Of a DNA stretch of 64,000 nt, positions 35,906 through 45,538 are shown in pieces. The position numbers were made by a program, and so were the translations under genes. The notes below the pieces were generated by a model. That model was not told the origin of the DNA and searched no databases. It was given only the letters and a program-made list of their open reading frames with translations. How positions within the stretch are numbered: the stretch's first letter is position 1; every line of letters begins with the position of its first letter. The DNA is from Candidatus Rifleibacteriota bacterium (lineage in GTDB: Bacteria; Muiribacteriota; Ozemobacteria; Ozemobacterales; Ozemobacteraceae): the NCBI GenBank assembly GCA_015233565.1, contig JADFXM010000001.1:248001-312000 (forward strand), written 5' to 3'.

Positions 35906-36957
35906 ATCAGCAGATTGTAATTGGCAAACGGGCCATTGGAAAGAATGAACCGGTATTTGTAATAGCTGAAATTTCCGCAAATCACGGAGGGAATATCGAA
36001 CATGCCGAAAAATTAGTTCGGGCAATTAAGGATGCGGGTGCAGATGCTGTTAAACTTCAGACATACACTCCCGACACCATAACTATGAAGAGTTCCCGTG
36101 AATATTTTAAAATAAGCGGGGGAACCCTGTGGGACGAAAAAATCCTTTATGATTTGTACAAAGAGGCTTATATGCCCTGGGAATGGCAACCTAAGCTCAA
36201 AGAAATTGCCGACGAAATAGGGATTATTCTTTTTTCTACGGCCTTCGATCCCACTGCCGTTGACTTTTTGGAAAAAATCAATGTCCCGGTTCACAAGGTC
36301 GCTTCATTTGAATTGGTAGATATCCCTCTAATAAAAAAGATGGCTTCAACACATAAGCCAATGATAATGTCGACTGGAATGGGCTCTCTAGGCGAAATAG
36401 ATGAGGCGTTTAAAGCAGCTAACGAATTCGGGGCGGAAGGAATAGCTCTATTAAAATGTACCAGTGCTTATCCCGCGCCATATGAAGAAATGAATTTGAA
36501 AACCATTCAATGTTTGTCGGAAATTTTTGATGTTCCGGTTGGTTTATCCGATCATTCTTTAGGAATAACCGTGCCAGTTGCCTCCGTTGCTTTAGGAGCA
36601 TGTCTCATAGAGAAGCATGTTACTTTGTCCCGCTCCTTTGGAGGCCCTGATTCTGCTTTTTCGCTTGAACCGGGCGAACTGAAAGAAATGATTATTGCTG
36701 TTCGGGCAGCCGAAAAAGCCATTGGAAAAGCCCATTTCGGAATATCCGGACTTCAGGAAGAAAAAAGCCGTTGTTTCAGAAGGTCACTTTTTGTGGTTAG
36801 TTCCGTGAAAAAGGGGGAAATGTTTTCCTATGATAACATTCGTTCAATTCGCCCCGCAAATGGGCTTCATCCAAAGTTTCTTGATGATATAATAGGAAGG
36901 ACAGCCCGTTTTGACATTGAGGCAGGGACACCCCTCAGTTGGGATGCTATTGATTAA
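35902..36957 (+). CDS. pseI: Pseudaminic acid synthase PseI (NeuB family)
   Basis: A 351-residue enzyme condensing the 6-deoxy-AltdiNAc sugar with PEP. The TIM barrel shows FVIAEISANHGGNIEHA, DAVKLQTYTPDTIT and LLKCTSAYPAPYEEMN, then VGLSDHSLGITVPVASVALGA and LIEKHVTLSRSFGGPDSAFSLEP. The C-terminal SAF (antifreeze-like) domain starts near residue 290 (RRSLFVV). PDSAFSL favours PseI over NeuB or LegI. Translationally coupled to the WbqC-like gene. Confidence 0.9.
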   Translation: MNQQIVIGKRAIGKNEPVFVIAEISANHGGNIEHAEKLVRAIKDAGADAVKLQTYTPDTITMKSSREYFKISGGTLWDEKILYDLYKEAYMPWEWQPKLKEIADEIGIILFSTAFDPTAVDFLEKINVPVHKVASFELVDIPLIKKMASTHKPMIMSTGMGSLGEIDEAFKAANEFGAEGIALLKCTSAYPAPYEEMNLKTIQCLSEIFDVPVGLSDHSLGITVPVASVALGACLIEKHVTLSRSFGGPDSAFSLEPGELKEMIIAVRAAEKAIGKAHFGISGLQEEKSRCFRRSLFVVSSVKKGEMFSYDNIRSIRPANGLHPKFLDDIIGRTARFDIEAGTPLSWDAID

Positions 36958-36981
36958 AGTTTTTATCCGGTGGTAACACTG

Positions 36982-38211
36982 TTAATTCTGATGGCAAAAT
37001 TCTTCCAACGTTTTAATCTCCTGTACGACCCGTTTAGCACCCAATCCGTCAAAGAGTAACTTCCCTGCTGCACTTTGTGAAGCTCTCTTTTTGGGGTCTT
37101 TTTGGAATTCGTAAATTCTTTGTGCGAGCTTTTCAGGCGTCCAATTTCGAAAATGTCCCAGATTGGTGGCAATTCCCTTTTCTTCCAGTGCCTGAGCGGT
37201 ATTATACTGATTTTCGATTACTGCAAAAACCATGGCAGGTACCCCAAGGAAAGCTAGCTCCCAACAGGTTGAACCTGCCGCACCGATTGCAAAATCCGCC
37301 CATTGCATTTTCTCGGTCATATCATCTACCATAAGCAATACTGTTATGTTTTGCTGAGTATTTGCGATGCGCTTCAAATGCTCAAAGCGTGGATTGGCTG
37401 CTCCGGCAATTACTTGAGCCTGAAAATTCGGGAAATCCTGAGAATCGCCGCTTCCCCGAAAAGTAGTAAAATCGCTTAGATTCGGGAAATCGCCAGAATT
37501 GCGCGAATTGTGTGGGCTATGAGAACAGCTGGAACCTTGAAAATCGCCAACATTGTGCGAATCATGGGGACAATGAGAACTTCGAGAACCCCATGGCTCT
37601 TTTGGATGGACTTTCAAAAGTTTTAGTGATTCGATTACAAGTTCTGAAACGTTGAAAGGATCTGATCCTCCAAGAGTTACTAAAATTTTCCGGCATTTTT
37701 CAAAATCACGATTTTCAACTTTCCGCATTTTTCTGAATTCTTTTCTGAGAAGTGAAAAGTGTGGCCCCTGCAAAATTTTTCCTTGCTCAGTGGTATATGG
37801 GATTGAAAAATTAGATGGATAGATGTTCTGATCAATTATTAACTTTGCATATCGATTGTTCGTTAGTCCCCAATCATCGATGGAAACCAGATTAATTGGA
37901 TAGTTTCTTAAATTTCCAGCATACCCTGAATCGAAATGATATCCGTCGAGAACTAATAACCGAGCTTTCAGATTATCAATTTCAGCTAATGTTTTTTGTG
38001 CATCTTCTAAAGAGCCAATCTGTGATTCAATTTTAATTACAGTGAAATCCTCATTTTCAATCCGGTTTTTCAAATTCAGAGGAATTTCAGCGCAGATAAA
38101 CACCACTTTGTCTGAGTTTTCAGCCCATGCCTGAGCAAGGGCCAGACATCTCATAATGTGCCCGCTGCCTATTTCACTGTTGCTGTCTGCTCTAATTACT
38201 AGTATACTCAT
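36982..38211 (-). CDS. pseG: UDP-2,4-diacetamido-2,4,6-trideoxy-altropyranose hydrolase PseG with tandem insert
   Basis: About 409 residues; usual PseG proteins are around 280-360. It releases UDP from the pseudaminic acid precursor. N-terminal ILVIRADSNSEIGSGHIMRCL contains the conserved His and GxGH motif, then VLDGYHFD and ILVTLGGSDPFNVSEL, and DFAIGAAGSTCWELAFLGVPA near the end. Between GGSDPFN and the QVIAG strand lies an insertion with three 18-residue units ending DFQ, DFP, DFP. The ATG at 38211 gives the standard N-terminus; an earlier frame start adds 15 non-conserved residues. It is the only gene of the cluster on the minus strand, ending 24 bp from pseI and diverging from pseB. Confidence 0.85.
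   Translation of the reverse strand: MSILVIRADSNSEIGSGHIMRCLALAQAWAENSDKVVFICAEIPLNLKNRIENEDFTVIKIESQIGSLEDAQKTLAEIDNLKARLLVLDGYHFDSGYAGNLRNYPINLVSIDDWGLTNNRYAKLIIDQNIYPSNFSIPYTTEQGKILQGPHFSLLRKEFRKMRKVENRDFEKCRKILVTLGGSDPFNVSELVIESLKLLKVHPKEPWGSRSSHCPHDSHNVGDFQGSSCSHSPHNSRNSGDFPNLSDFTTFRGSGDSQDFPNFQAQVIAGAANPRFEHLKRIANTQQNITVLLMVDDMTEKMQWADFAIGAAGSTCWELAFLGVPAMVFAVIENQYNTAQALEEKGIATNLGHFRNWTPEKLAQRIYEFQKDPKKRASQSAAGKLLFDGLGAKRVVQEIKTLEEFCHQN
37429..37590 (-). repeat. Three 54-bp tandem units inside pseG
   Basis: Units at 37429-37482, 37483-37536 and 37537-37590. On the minus strand they encode GSRSSHCPHDSHNVGDFQ, GSSCSHSPHNSRNSGDFP and NLSDFTTFRGSGDSQDFP. The two right-hand units are similar at the DNA level; the leftmost is degenerate. 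All keep the reading frame. Confidence 0.75.
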
Positions 38212-38314
38212 TTTGATTTTTAATATGATGATTATACATTGGGATGATATGCCCATACGAGAAAAAATTTGAATAGCTGGAAAGGTACTTTTCGTTTAAA
38301 TGAAGGAGCTGAAA

Positions 38315-39292
38315 ATGTTTGAAGACAAGGTAATCCTAGTGACAGGTGGGACAGGTTCATTCGGGAAGTTTTTTATAACAACAGCTCTTAAGGAGCTTAA
38401 ACCCCGGAAAGTAATTGTTTTTTCAAGAGATGAATTTAAGCAATTTGAAATGGCAAAAATTTTTGGAACCGATAGGATAAGATATTTTATTGGAGACGTT
38501 CGCGATCGCGAAAGGCTATACCGGGCGCTTACCGGAGTTGATTACGTAGTCCATGCTGCTGCGCTCAAGCATGTTCCACTTTGTGAGTATAATCCGTTTG
38601 AAGCGATCCAGACAAATGTTTTTGGAGCGCAGAATCTTATTAGTGCTTGTATTGATGCTGGAGTAAAAAAAGTTGTTGCGCTGAGTACTGATAAAGCTTG
38701 TAACCCGATCAATCTTTACGGAGCGACGAAGCTTTGTTCCGACAAACTTTTTATTGCCGCCAACTCATATGCAGGAAAAAGCGTAACAAGGTTTTCAGCG
38801 GTAAGATATGGAAATGTCCTTGGAAGCCGCGGAAGTGTTATTCCTTTGTTTCAGGAAATGGCCAAAAAAGGCGAAATTCAAATTACCGATGACCGTATGA
38901 CCAGGTTTTGGATTACTTTGCGGCAGGCGGTAAATTTCGTATTAAAAGCCTTTCAACAAATGCAGGGCGGAGAGCTTTTCATTCCCAAGATCCCCAGTAT
39001 GAATGTTGTTGATCTGGCAAAAGCTGTTGCTCCTGAAGCTAAACTGAAGATAATCGGAATCAGGCCGGGAGAGAAACTCCATGAATCAATGATCTCGAAA
39101 GATGACGCTCGCAATCTTTATGAAGGTGATGATTTTTTCGTCAAGCTTCCCGATTTCCCTTTTTGGGAAGTCAAGCTTCCGGAAAAAGTCAAACCTGTCT
39201 CCGAAGGATTTGAATACGCCAGTAACCTTAACACCAGCTGGATCGGTGTTGATGAAATGCGTTTGATTATGGAAAGCGAGGGTTTGATTTGA
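38315..39292 (+). CDS. pseB: UDP-GlcNAc 4,6-dehydratase (inverting) PseB
   Basis: A 325-residue short-chain dehydrogenase family enzyme, first step of pseudaminic acid synthesis. The NAD-binding loop is LVTGGTGSFGKFF. Then come YFIGDVRDRERL and HAAALKHVPLCEYNPFEA, the catalytic region STDKACNPINLYGATKLC (Thr-Asp-Lys replacing the usual Ser, and YxxxK), and RYGNVLGSRGSVIP. AAGGAG lies 6 nt before the ATG at 38315; an ATG at 38300 is less likely. Overlaps pseC by 4 nt. Confidence 0.93.
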   Translation: MFEDKVILVTGGTGSFGKFFITTALKELKPRKVIVFSRDEFKQFEMAKIFGTDRIRYFIGDVRDRERLYRALTGVDYVVHAAALKHVPLCEYNPFEAIQTNVFGAQNLISACIDAGVKKVVALSTDKACNPINLYGATKLCSDKLFIAANSYAGKSVTRFSAVRYGNVLGSRGSVIPLFQEMAKKGEIQITDDRMTRFWITLRQAVNFVLKAFQQMQGGELFIPKIPSMNVVDLAKAVAPEAKLKIIGIRPGEKLHESMISKDDARNLYEGDDFFVKLPDFPFWEVKLPEKVKPVSEGFEYASNLNTSWIGVDEMRLIMESEGLI

Positions 39293-40524
39293 CAACAGGA
39301 AAATTTATTCCTTACGGCAGGCAGTGCATCGAGGAAGACGATATCGCGGCGGTGGTGAAAGTCCTGAAATCAGATTATCTCACTCAAGGCCCAGCGGTTG
39401 AATCTTTTGAAAGGGATTTCGGAAAAGCAATTGGAGTTGAGTATGCAGTTTCTTGTGCCAATGGCACCGCCGCTTTACATCTAGCTTGTTTGGCTGCGAA
39501 TCTGAACCCTGGTGAAAAACATTTAACAACCCCAATAACTTTTTCTGCGGATGCAAATTGTGCAAGATATTGCGGAGCTGACGTCATTTTTGGTGATATA
39601 GACCTCTTTGATTTAACACTTGATCCAAAAATTTGCCGAAAAATACTTGAAAGACAGCGACAAGCGAATCGACCGGTAAAAACTATCGTTACCGTTGACT
39701 TTGCCGGACATCCCTGTCGAATGTCCGAATTTTCCAAACTTAAAAAAGAATTCAACTTAATTTGGATTCACGACGCTTGTCACTCTTTGGGAGCTGAATG
39801 GGTCGATGAAAATTCTAAAACCTGGAAATCAGGAGAATGGCCTGATATCGATATGACAGTTTTTTCTTTCCATCCAGTGAAGCATATTGCAACCGGGGAA
39901 GGTGGTATGGTAACAACCAGATCCCGTAAGTTTGCGAACGAATTGAAAAAACTGAGAACTCATGGAATCACTAAATCAGTAGATGAAATGATTTTTCCGG
40001 AGCTGGCAAAAGAACCGAACGGCTCAATAAACCCATGGTATCATGAGATGCAGATCCTTGGTTTCAATTATCGGCTTTCAGATTTGCAAGCTGCGCTTGG
40101 TTCAAGCCAACTTCAAAAGCTTTCCAGATTCGTCAGGGAAAGACGGAGAATAGCCACCAAGTATGTGAACCTTTTTAAAGAATTTGAAGGGGTTATTTTC
40201 CAGGGAGAATGCCCCAATTCTAAGAATTCTCATCACCTTGTTGTCGCTATGATTGATTATAAAAAATTTGGGATTACTCGAGGGGAAGTAATGAGAAAAC
40301 TCATTGAACATGGAATTGGGACACAAGTTCATTATATACCGGTTCCACTTATGCCCTACTATCGGAAAATCTCCTCCAATGTCGAAATCCCTAATGCTTT
40401 ATCTTATTATGAAAAAGCGCTTTCTCTGCCTTGTTTTCCAAGCTTAATGGACGAGGATGTGGAAAAAATTTCAAAAACGATGAAGATGGTTTTACTGCGG
40501 AAAACAACGATCAGTGAAAATTAG
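39289..40524 (+). CDS. pseC: UDP-4-amino-4,6-dideoxy-N-acetyl-altrosamine transaminase PseC
   Basis: A 411-residue PLP aminotransferase of the DegT/DnrJ/EryC1/StrS family. ANGTAALHLACLAANL and IHDACHSLGAEW (PLP-binding Asp) lead to FSFHPVKHIATGEGGMV with the Schiff-base Lys. Then FNYRLSDLQAALGSSQL follows. The substrate is the keto sugar made by PseB. The start is a TTG overlapping the pseB stop, preceded by GAGG inside pseB, so the two are coupled. Confidence 0.9.
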   Translation: MTTGKFIPYGRQCIEEDDIAAVVKVLKSDYLTQGPAVESFERDFGKAIGVEYAVSCANGTAALHLACLAANLNPGEKHLTTPITFSADANCARYCGADVIFGDIDLFDLTLDPKICRKILERQRQANRPVKTIVTVDFAGHPCRMSEFSKLKKEFNLIWIHDACHSLGAEWVDENSKTWKSGEWPDIDMTVFSFHPVKHIATGEGGMVTTRSRKFANELKKLRTHGITKSVDEMIFPELAKEPNGSINPWYHEMQILGFNYRLSDLQAALGSSQLQKLSRFVRERRRIATKYVNLFKEFEGVIFQGECPNSKNSHHLVVAMIDYKKFGITRGEVMRKLIEHGIGTQVHYIPVPLMPYYRKISSNVEIPNALSYYEKALSLPCFPSLMDEDVEKISKTMKMVLLRKTTISEN

Positions 40525-40594
40525 TTGTCTATTAGCCCGACAATTGTTGCTAAAGGTTGAATAGAAAACCCTTGAATACCTGCGGAGGCTTGAA

Positions 40595-42535
40595 GTGATC
40601 AAAAATAGAAAGATTCTTGAAAAAAATATTAAAACTTTGAAAAAAGTACATCCCCTCCTGCTGAAAGCAATTGAAATGCTTCCGGACGGTCCCAATCACT
40701 ACGAAACAGAACTTGCCAAAAATGGTTTTCCAACAATGACAGTTGAGTCAGAGGGAAATAAATTTTACCTTCACAGCAAATATGATCCTCAGAAAGAAGC
40801 TATGCAACAAGTTCTCGGAAAAAAATTCAAGAATCCCAGAATTCTGATGGTTTTTGGTTTGGGGTTGGGTTATCACATTCAAGTTCTTCTGGAAAAAGTT
40901 GAAAAAAACAATTTTATTGTATTGGTTGAAAGAGAAATAAATGCTCTCAAAGTTGCTATTGAAGCTGTGGATTTAACAGATCTTTTCACTTCCCCTAAAA
41001 TACGTTGGGTCATTGGTGTTCCGGAATTAGAGATTTATCCGGTAATGTACGACTTAGTAACAGGTGGTGGTGTTTCTTTCCAACTGTTCTTAAAAACTCT
41101 TGAGGTTTTTGAGCATCCTGGTAATGCGAAAATCAACGGAGAATACAATAGAAAAATTTTAAAGGGGTTCAGGGAAGCAGCTGAAAAGGTAATCTATAAC
41201 TACGGAAATTGCCCTCATGATTCTATGATTGGTGTTGAAAACATCATGAAAAATCTGAAAACCATCCTTTCAACTGCGGGTGTCAAGGAATTATTCGGAG
41301 CCTTCGAGGGAGTTCCAGGGATAGTGATATCCACCGGGCCTTCTCTTGACAAGAACAAGCTTGAATTGCTGAGGGCCATGGGTAAGGCAGTGATGATCTG
41401 TGCTGATTCAGCCCTGCAAATTCTTATTCGGAATGATATTATTCCGAATGCTGCGGCTGTTCTTGAGAGGGTTCCTGCACAGTACAAGCTGTTTGAGAGT
41501 ATTCCGGAAGAAAAAATGAAAGATATCTGGCTTGCCGGAACTCCAGTTATAAACCCATTGGTCTACGATACCTGGAAAGGTCCGAACTTTATCATTTACA
41601 GACCATTTGCACATTTTGACTGGATTCAGATCCAGAAAGGGACTCTTAGAACTGGTCAGAGCTGCTCAAATCTCGCATTCAAAGTTTTGGAAGTCATGGG
41701 ATGCAATCCGATAATTCTTGTGGGGCAGGATTGTGCTTTCAAAAGTCTTGAAGAAACCCATGCTGAAGGTTCCAACTCAATTACTTGTCTGGATCTCAAA
41801 GAAACGGATGTTTACAAAATCAAGGGGAATTATCAGGATTGGGTTTTAACCAATGATACTTTCGACATGACGCGAAAAGATTTTGTCAACGATGTTGCAA
41901 AATTCAAGGGAACTTGTATCAATGCTACTGAAGGCGGGGCATTCATTGAGGGAACAGAATTAATGCCGCTTAAAGAAGTGGTAGATAAGTATTGCACTAA
42001 GCAGGTTGATGTAAACGGAATTTTGCGTAAAAAATTGGTCAATCCGAGTGATGACCAAATCAGGAAGGAATGGCGTAATTTTCGCAGAATAATTCTTGAG
42101 ACTGAAAAAGATGTTAAAGAAATTATCGAGTTTTGCAATAAAGGTAAAGAGAAAGTTGATAAATTCGAGAATGAGTTAAACGAAGAAAAATACATGTCGA
42201 TTGAGGATTTTTTGGAACGTTACCCTAACGATCGTCTGAATGCAATTCACCTCGAATTAACCAAAGCCCGTGGAAGCGTTGTAAACTATGGAAGATACTT
42301 TAATCTATATTTGATGCATATCGTACAAATGATAATCGTTCATTTCGAAATGGAATTTAACGAGCTTCCTTCCATCTGCGAGGATGAAAAACGTTGCAAA
42401 CTACAGGCCATCAGAATGATGAAACATTGGTTCCCAAGAATTGGAGAGGTTGTACAACTATCGTTGAATCTTCTGCAGGATGCCTTTAAAGTGCTTGAAA
42501 AGGAATTCGGGCATTTGTTAATCGATGAGAAGTGA
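40595..42535 (+). CDS. DUF115 / Maf-type (MptE-like) flagellin-glycosylation protein
   Basis: A 646-residue protein of the motility accessory factor family. Landmarks are VFGLGLGYHIQVLLE (about 90) and, in the DUF115 core, GIVISTGPSLDKNKLELL (about 240), MICADSALQILIRN, AAVLERVPAQ and IILVGQDCAF. Characterised Maf proteins transfer pseudaminic or legionaminic acid onto flagellin, fitting the cluster immediately upstream. No flagellin gene is in the window, so the acceptor could also be a pilin. GGAGG lies 6 nt before the GTG start. The C-terminal 150 residues are helical and unassigned. Confidence 0.83.
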   Translation: MIKNRKILEKNIKTLKKVHPLLLKAIEMLPDGPNHYETELAKNGFPTMTVESEGNKFYLHSKYDPQKEAMQQVLGKKFKNPRILMVFGLGLGYHIQVLLEKVEKNNFIVLVEREINALKVAIEAVDLTDLFTSPKIRWVIGVPELEIYPVMYDLVTGGGVSFQLFLKTLEVFEHPGNAKINGEYNRKILKGFREAAEKVIYNYGNCPHDSMIGVENIMKNLKTILSTAGVKELFGAFEGVPGIVISTGPSLDKNKLELLRAMGKAVMICADSALQILIRNDIIPNAAAVLERVPAQYKLFESIPEEKMKDIWLAGTPVINPLVYDTWKGPNFIIYRPFAHFDWIQIQKGTLRTGQSCSNLAFKVLEVMGCNPIILVGQDCAFKSLEETHAEGSNSITCLDLKETDVYKIKGNYQDWVLTNDTFDMTRKDFVNDVAKFKGTCINATEGGAFIEGTELMPLKEVVDKYCTKQVDVNGILRKKLVNPSDDQIRKEWRNFRRIILETEKDVKEIIEFCNKGKEKVDKFENELNEEKYMSIEDFLERYPNDRLNAIHLELTKARGSVVNYGRYFNLYLMHIVQMIIVHFEMEFNELPSICEDEKRCKLQAIRMMKHWFPRIGEVVQLSLNLLQDAFKVLEKEFGHLLIDEK

Positions 42536-42656
42536 ACCTACTTCTTTCTCTTAAAATTTCTTGGAATCCTATGTTTTTTTGAGTTCAATTTTTTTCCAAC
42601 CCAGTATTTCCCTTTAATTTCTGGAAAGGCTCCTTAGGAGATATTGAATTGAAGCC

Positions 42657-45536
42657 ATGGTGAATTCTAAAACAGGAAAACTCCTCTGGAACACTTCTAT
42701 AATCCTATTCCTGTTTGTATGGTTTTGGAGCTTTGAAGTTGGTGATTCCCGGACGTTATTTGCTCTCCCAATTTTGGATTTTTTTGCGGTCTTGATTACA
42801 TCTTTTCTTGCTTCAAGAAGAGGTGCTTCTTTCTTTGACTCTCTGTTAATTTGCACTATTTCCAGAAAATTGAACATTGAGGCCATGTCTCGATTAGAGT
42901 CGCTCTCAGAGATGATTCCCATTCTCTGGGTTATTTGGCTCGGCTTATGGAGCTTTACTGAAAATGAAAAAATAAGGTCTTTACTAGTACTTTATCATTT
43001 CGGTCTTTCTTTCGATGCTGGAAATTCCCGATCGATCGGGGTGGGAATGGCACCAGGTTGGGAATGTTGGAACTTGAATATTCTTCTTTTGTTTGCTTCA
43101 CAGAGGGCAATTTTTAATCGTGAGTTTTCTTTTAAAAATAATTTTGCGATAGTAATTTTATTTTGCAGCCTGTTTTTGATAGCCCTGCATGGCTTTGGTT
43201 CAAATTCTTATTTTACCAGTGCAATGATTTCAACATTGGTTGCATTCTCACTTTTTGCAATGATTTACTTCCCCGGAGGGTTTGAAGAGGAAGGAACTGT
43301 TGCTTCGATTGCAGTCGGTGGAATAGCGATTTGCCTTTCCGCGATTTATTCGGGAATTGCCGATGCTGGTAGTTTGGCAATTCTTTTTAGGAAGAGAATA
43401 TTCGCTGGAGGTCTTCATCCCAATGTTTTAGGCGTCTGGTCGATGGCAATTTTACTTTGTTTATCGACAAGGGACTGCTTCGGACTCTTTTCTCACCATT
43501 TGAAACGAATACTCAATGCTTTTTGCATATTAATTCTTGTTTTGACACTTATTGGCTCAGGAAGCAGAGTTATCTGGATGATAGCTATTTTAGGAATTCT
43601 GCTGTCCTATTCGGGTATCAAGAAAAGCGTTGGGATGAAAAAAATGTTTGTCGGTTTTGCATTCCTTATACTTGTTGGAATTTGGAAATTTGGTCTTGAA
43701 ACTTTTGGATATGAAATTTTCCATAATGAGAGATTTTTTATTTGGAAAGCGGCTTTCGAAAACATTTTAAATAGTCCATTGGTGGGCTATGGTTGTCTTT
43801 CCTTCGGATTTGGCCCTCAAAGAATTGATGAAATTGCTGCCCAATTCACCCAGGACTGGAATTATCCACATTCACATAATCTTTACCTGGAAATTCTTTT
43901 AACCGGTGGGGTAGTCTTATTTATGGGTTTTTTTTGCCTCTGCCGGGAATGGTACAAATCTTCGGGAAATTCAATGAATTCCGGGTTAAGAAATGCCGTT
44001 GTTTGCCTTTTAGTTGCAGGTATTTTTGATTTTCCTTTCTTCTGCCCTTCAGTGGTTTTTATCAGCCTGCTGTTGCTCTTTTCAGGTGTTTACAATGGGA
44101 AAAAAATTTCCATTTATCGAGTTCTTTTGCATAATGAAAATTCATCAACATCTTCGCATGCGGTTTCACCGGAAATATTATCACCCCTCCCCCTTCCCAA
44201 AGAAGCATCACTGAAAGTTTTTCAGCGAAAATATGTTTTGCAATCTTTGTCCGGTAATCAGATGAAATTGGGTTTTCTATTTTTTCTTTTTCAGCTCGCG
44301 ATTTTTCTGCAAATCATTCCGGCTATAAGTACGAGATGGTTCGAAAAATCGGTTGAAAGTCTTCAAAACTCAAATCTGGAGTGGCAAGAGACAATGAGTC
44401 GAGCCGTTTTACTCTCTCCAAAAAGGGTTGAGCTGGCTCTTCAAAAAATGCTTTGGGAATTATCTACTGGAGTTGGTTTTCAAATTCAAGGATTTGAAAA
44501 ACAAGTCCATGAATTGAAAAAGACCTGGAAAGATTACTATCTACTGGATTTTCTTGCAGGAAGAATATGCTATTTGCGTGGGAATTTTAAAGGGGCTGAG
44601 GATTTTTTCACTCGATCACTCGAATGTGAGCCGCGTGATATGAAAGGAATCAGATGGGCATTTCTTTCTTTGTGTTTAATTAAACAACAGAAAGCTTTTT
44701 ACGAAACTTCCTCCCGGGCTATAAGGCGTTCAGAATGGGGAAGCTCCATTTTATTGGATCATCCCTCCCTGGGAAAATCTTTTTTCCAAAATGCTATTGA
44801 AGGATGTTTGTCCGAAAAGAATTGGTACAAGTTCTCTTCCGTTGCCAGGCAATTAACTGAAAGAGGAGCGCTGGTTGTTGATGAAAAAACCGAATCATCA
44901 TTGCTTAAGCAATTTGGAGAAGAGATTGCAGGGGAGCTTGACCTATTCAAATCTCTACAAAATTATTATCATGGAGAATACTTGAAGATCATTGAAAAAT
45001 ATGGAAAAGTAGTTGACTCACTTGATCTCAGAGGGCTTCATCTGATGGAAATGGCTGCTGAAAAAACAAATGATTATGAAACTTTTGAAAGGGTTTCAAG
45101 ACTGGTTGATGAAAAATGGATTTATAGAAGCAAAGCAAGTGAAGATGTCATCAGTGAGTACCTGAAAATATTGTTGTTTCTTCGAAAAGGAAATCTTGCG
45201 GAAGCAGAAGAAATATTATCGAAGCAGTTGGCTGTTGACCCTGCAAATCCATGGCTTCTAGAACTAATGGGGGATGTTTTTTCCTCTTCAGCCAGACCCG
45301 AGATGGCCCTTGATGTCTGGCAGTATAGTCTAAAAAACGTTAAATCCGCTCGTTTAGACCCTTTTTTTGCAGATGGCCCCCGGACTATCTTAGGACCAGT
45401 TGGCGACCAGTGGGTTATTCTTTTCGAGCGGGCATTTCGAAGGCTCGATACAGAAGCTGGCGAGTACAATCAGCAGAAATGGCAAACTTTCCAGCAGAGA
45501 ATTTCCGAAAAAATAAGAAACGTAAAAAAGCAATAA
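42657..45536 (+). CDS. O-antigen-ligase-like (Wzy_C) membrane protein with TPR tail
   Basis: A 959-residue protein. The N-terminal half has about ten hydrophobic segments and the ligase/polymerase signature: GSGSRVIWMIAILG near residue 300, then IWKAAFENILNSPLVGYG, then HSHNLYLEILLTGGV near 405. The C-terminal 440 residues are soluble and TPR-like (DFLAGRICYLRGNFKGAEDFF, then EAEEILSKQLAVDPANPWL). Such proteins join or polymerise lipid-linked glycans at the periplasmic face, or glycosylate pilins (PglL/PilO type). The TPR domain may recognise the acceptor. It follows the Maf gene by 120 bp and converges on the GT-C gene with a 2-bp gap. Confidence 0.8.
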   Translation: MVNSKTGKLLWNTSIILFLFVWFWSFEVGDSRTLFALPILDFFAVLITSFLASRRGASFFDSLLICTISRKLNIEAMSRLESLSEMIPILWVIWLGLWSFTENEKIRSLLVLYHFGLSFDAGNSRSIGVGMAPGWECWNLNILLLFASQRAIFNREFSFKNNFAIVILFCSLFLIALHGFGSNSYFTSAMISTLVAFSLFAMIYFPGGFEEEGTVASIAVGGIAICLSAIYSGIADAGSLAILFRKRIFAGGLHPNVLGVWSMAILLCLSTRDCFGLFSHHLKRILNAFCILILVLTLIGSGSRVIWMIAILGILLSYSGIKKSVGMKKMFVGFAFLILVGIWKFGLETFGYEIFHNERFFIWKAAFENILNSPLVGYGCLSFGFGPQRIDEIAAQFTQDWNYPHSHNLYLEILLTGGVVLFMGFFCLCREWYKSSGNSMNSGLRNAVVCLLVAGIFDFPFFCPSVVFISLLLLFSGVYNGKKISIYRVLLHNENSSTSSHAVSPEILSPLPLPKEASLKVFQRKYVLQSLSGNQMKLGFLFFLFQLAIFLQIIPAISTRWFEKSVESLQNSNLEWQETMSRAVLLSPKRVELALQKMLWELSTGVGFQIQGFEKQVHELKKTWKDYYLLDFLAGRICYLRGNFKGAEDFFTRSLECEPRDMKGIRWAFLSLCLIKQQKAFYETSSRAIRRSEWGSSILLDHPSLGKSFFQNAIEGCLSEKNWYKFSSVARQLTERGALVVDEKTESSLLKQFGEEIAGELDLFKSLQNYYHGEYLKIIEKYGKVVDSLDLRGLHLMEMAAEKTNDYETFERVSRLVDEKWIYRSKASEDVISEYLKILLFLRKGNLAEAEEILSKQLAVDPANPWLLELMGDVFSSSARPEMALDVWQYSLKNVKSARLDPFFADGPRTILGPVGDQWVILFERAFRRLDTEAGEYNQQKWQTFQQRISEKIRNVKKQ

Positions 45537-45538
45537 AC

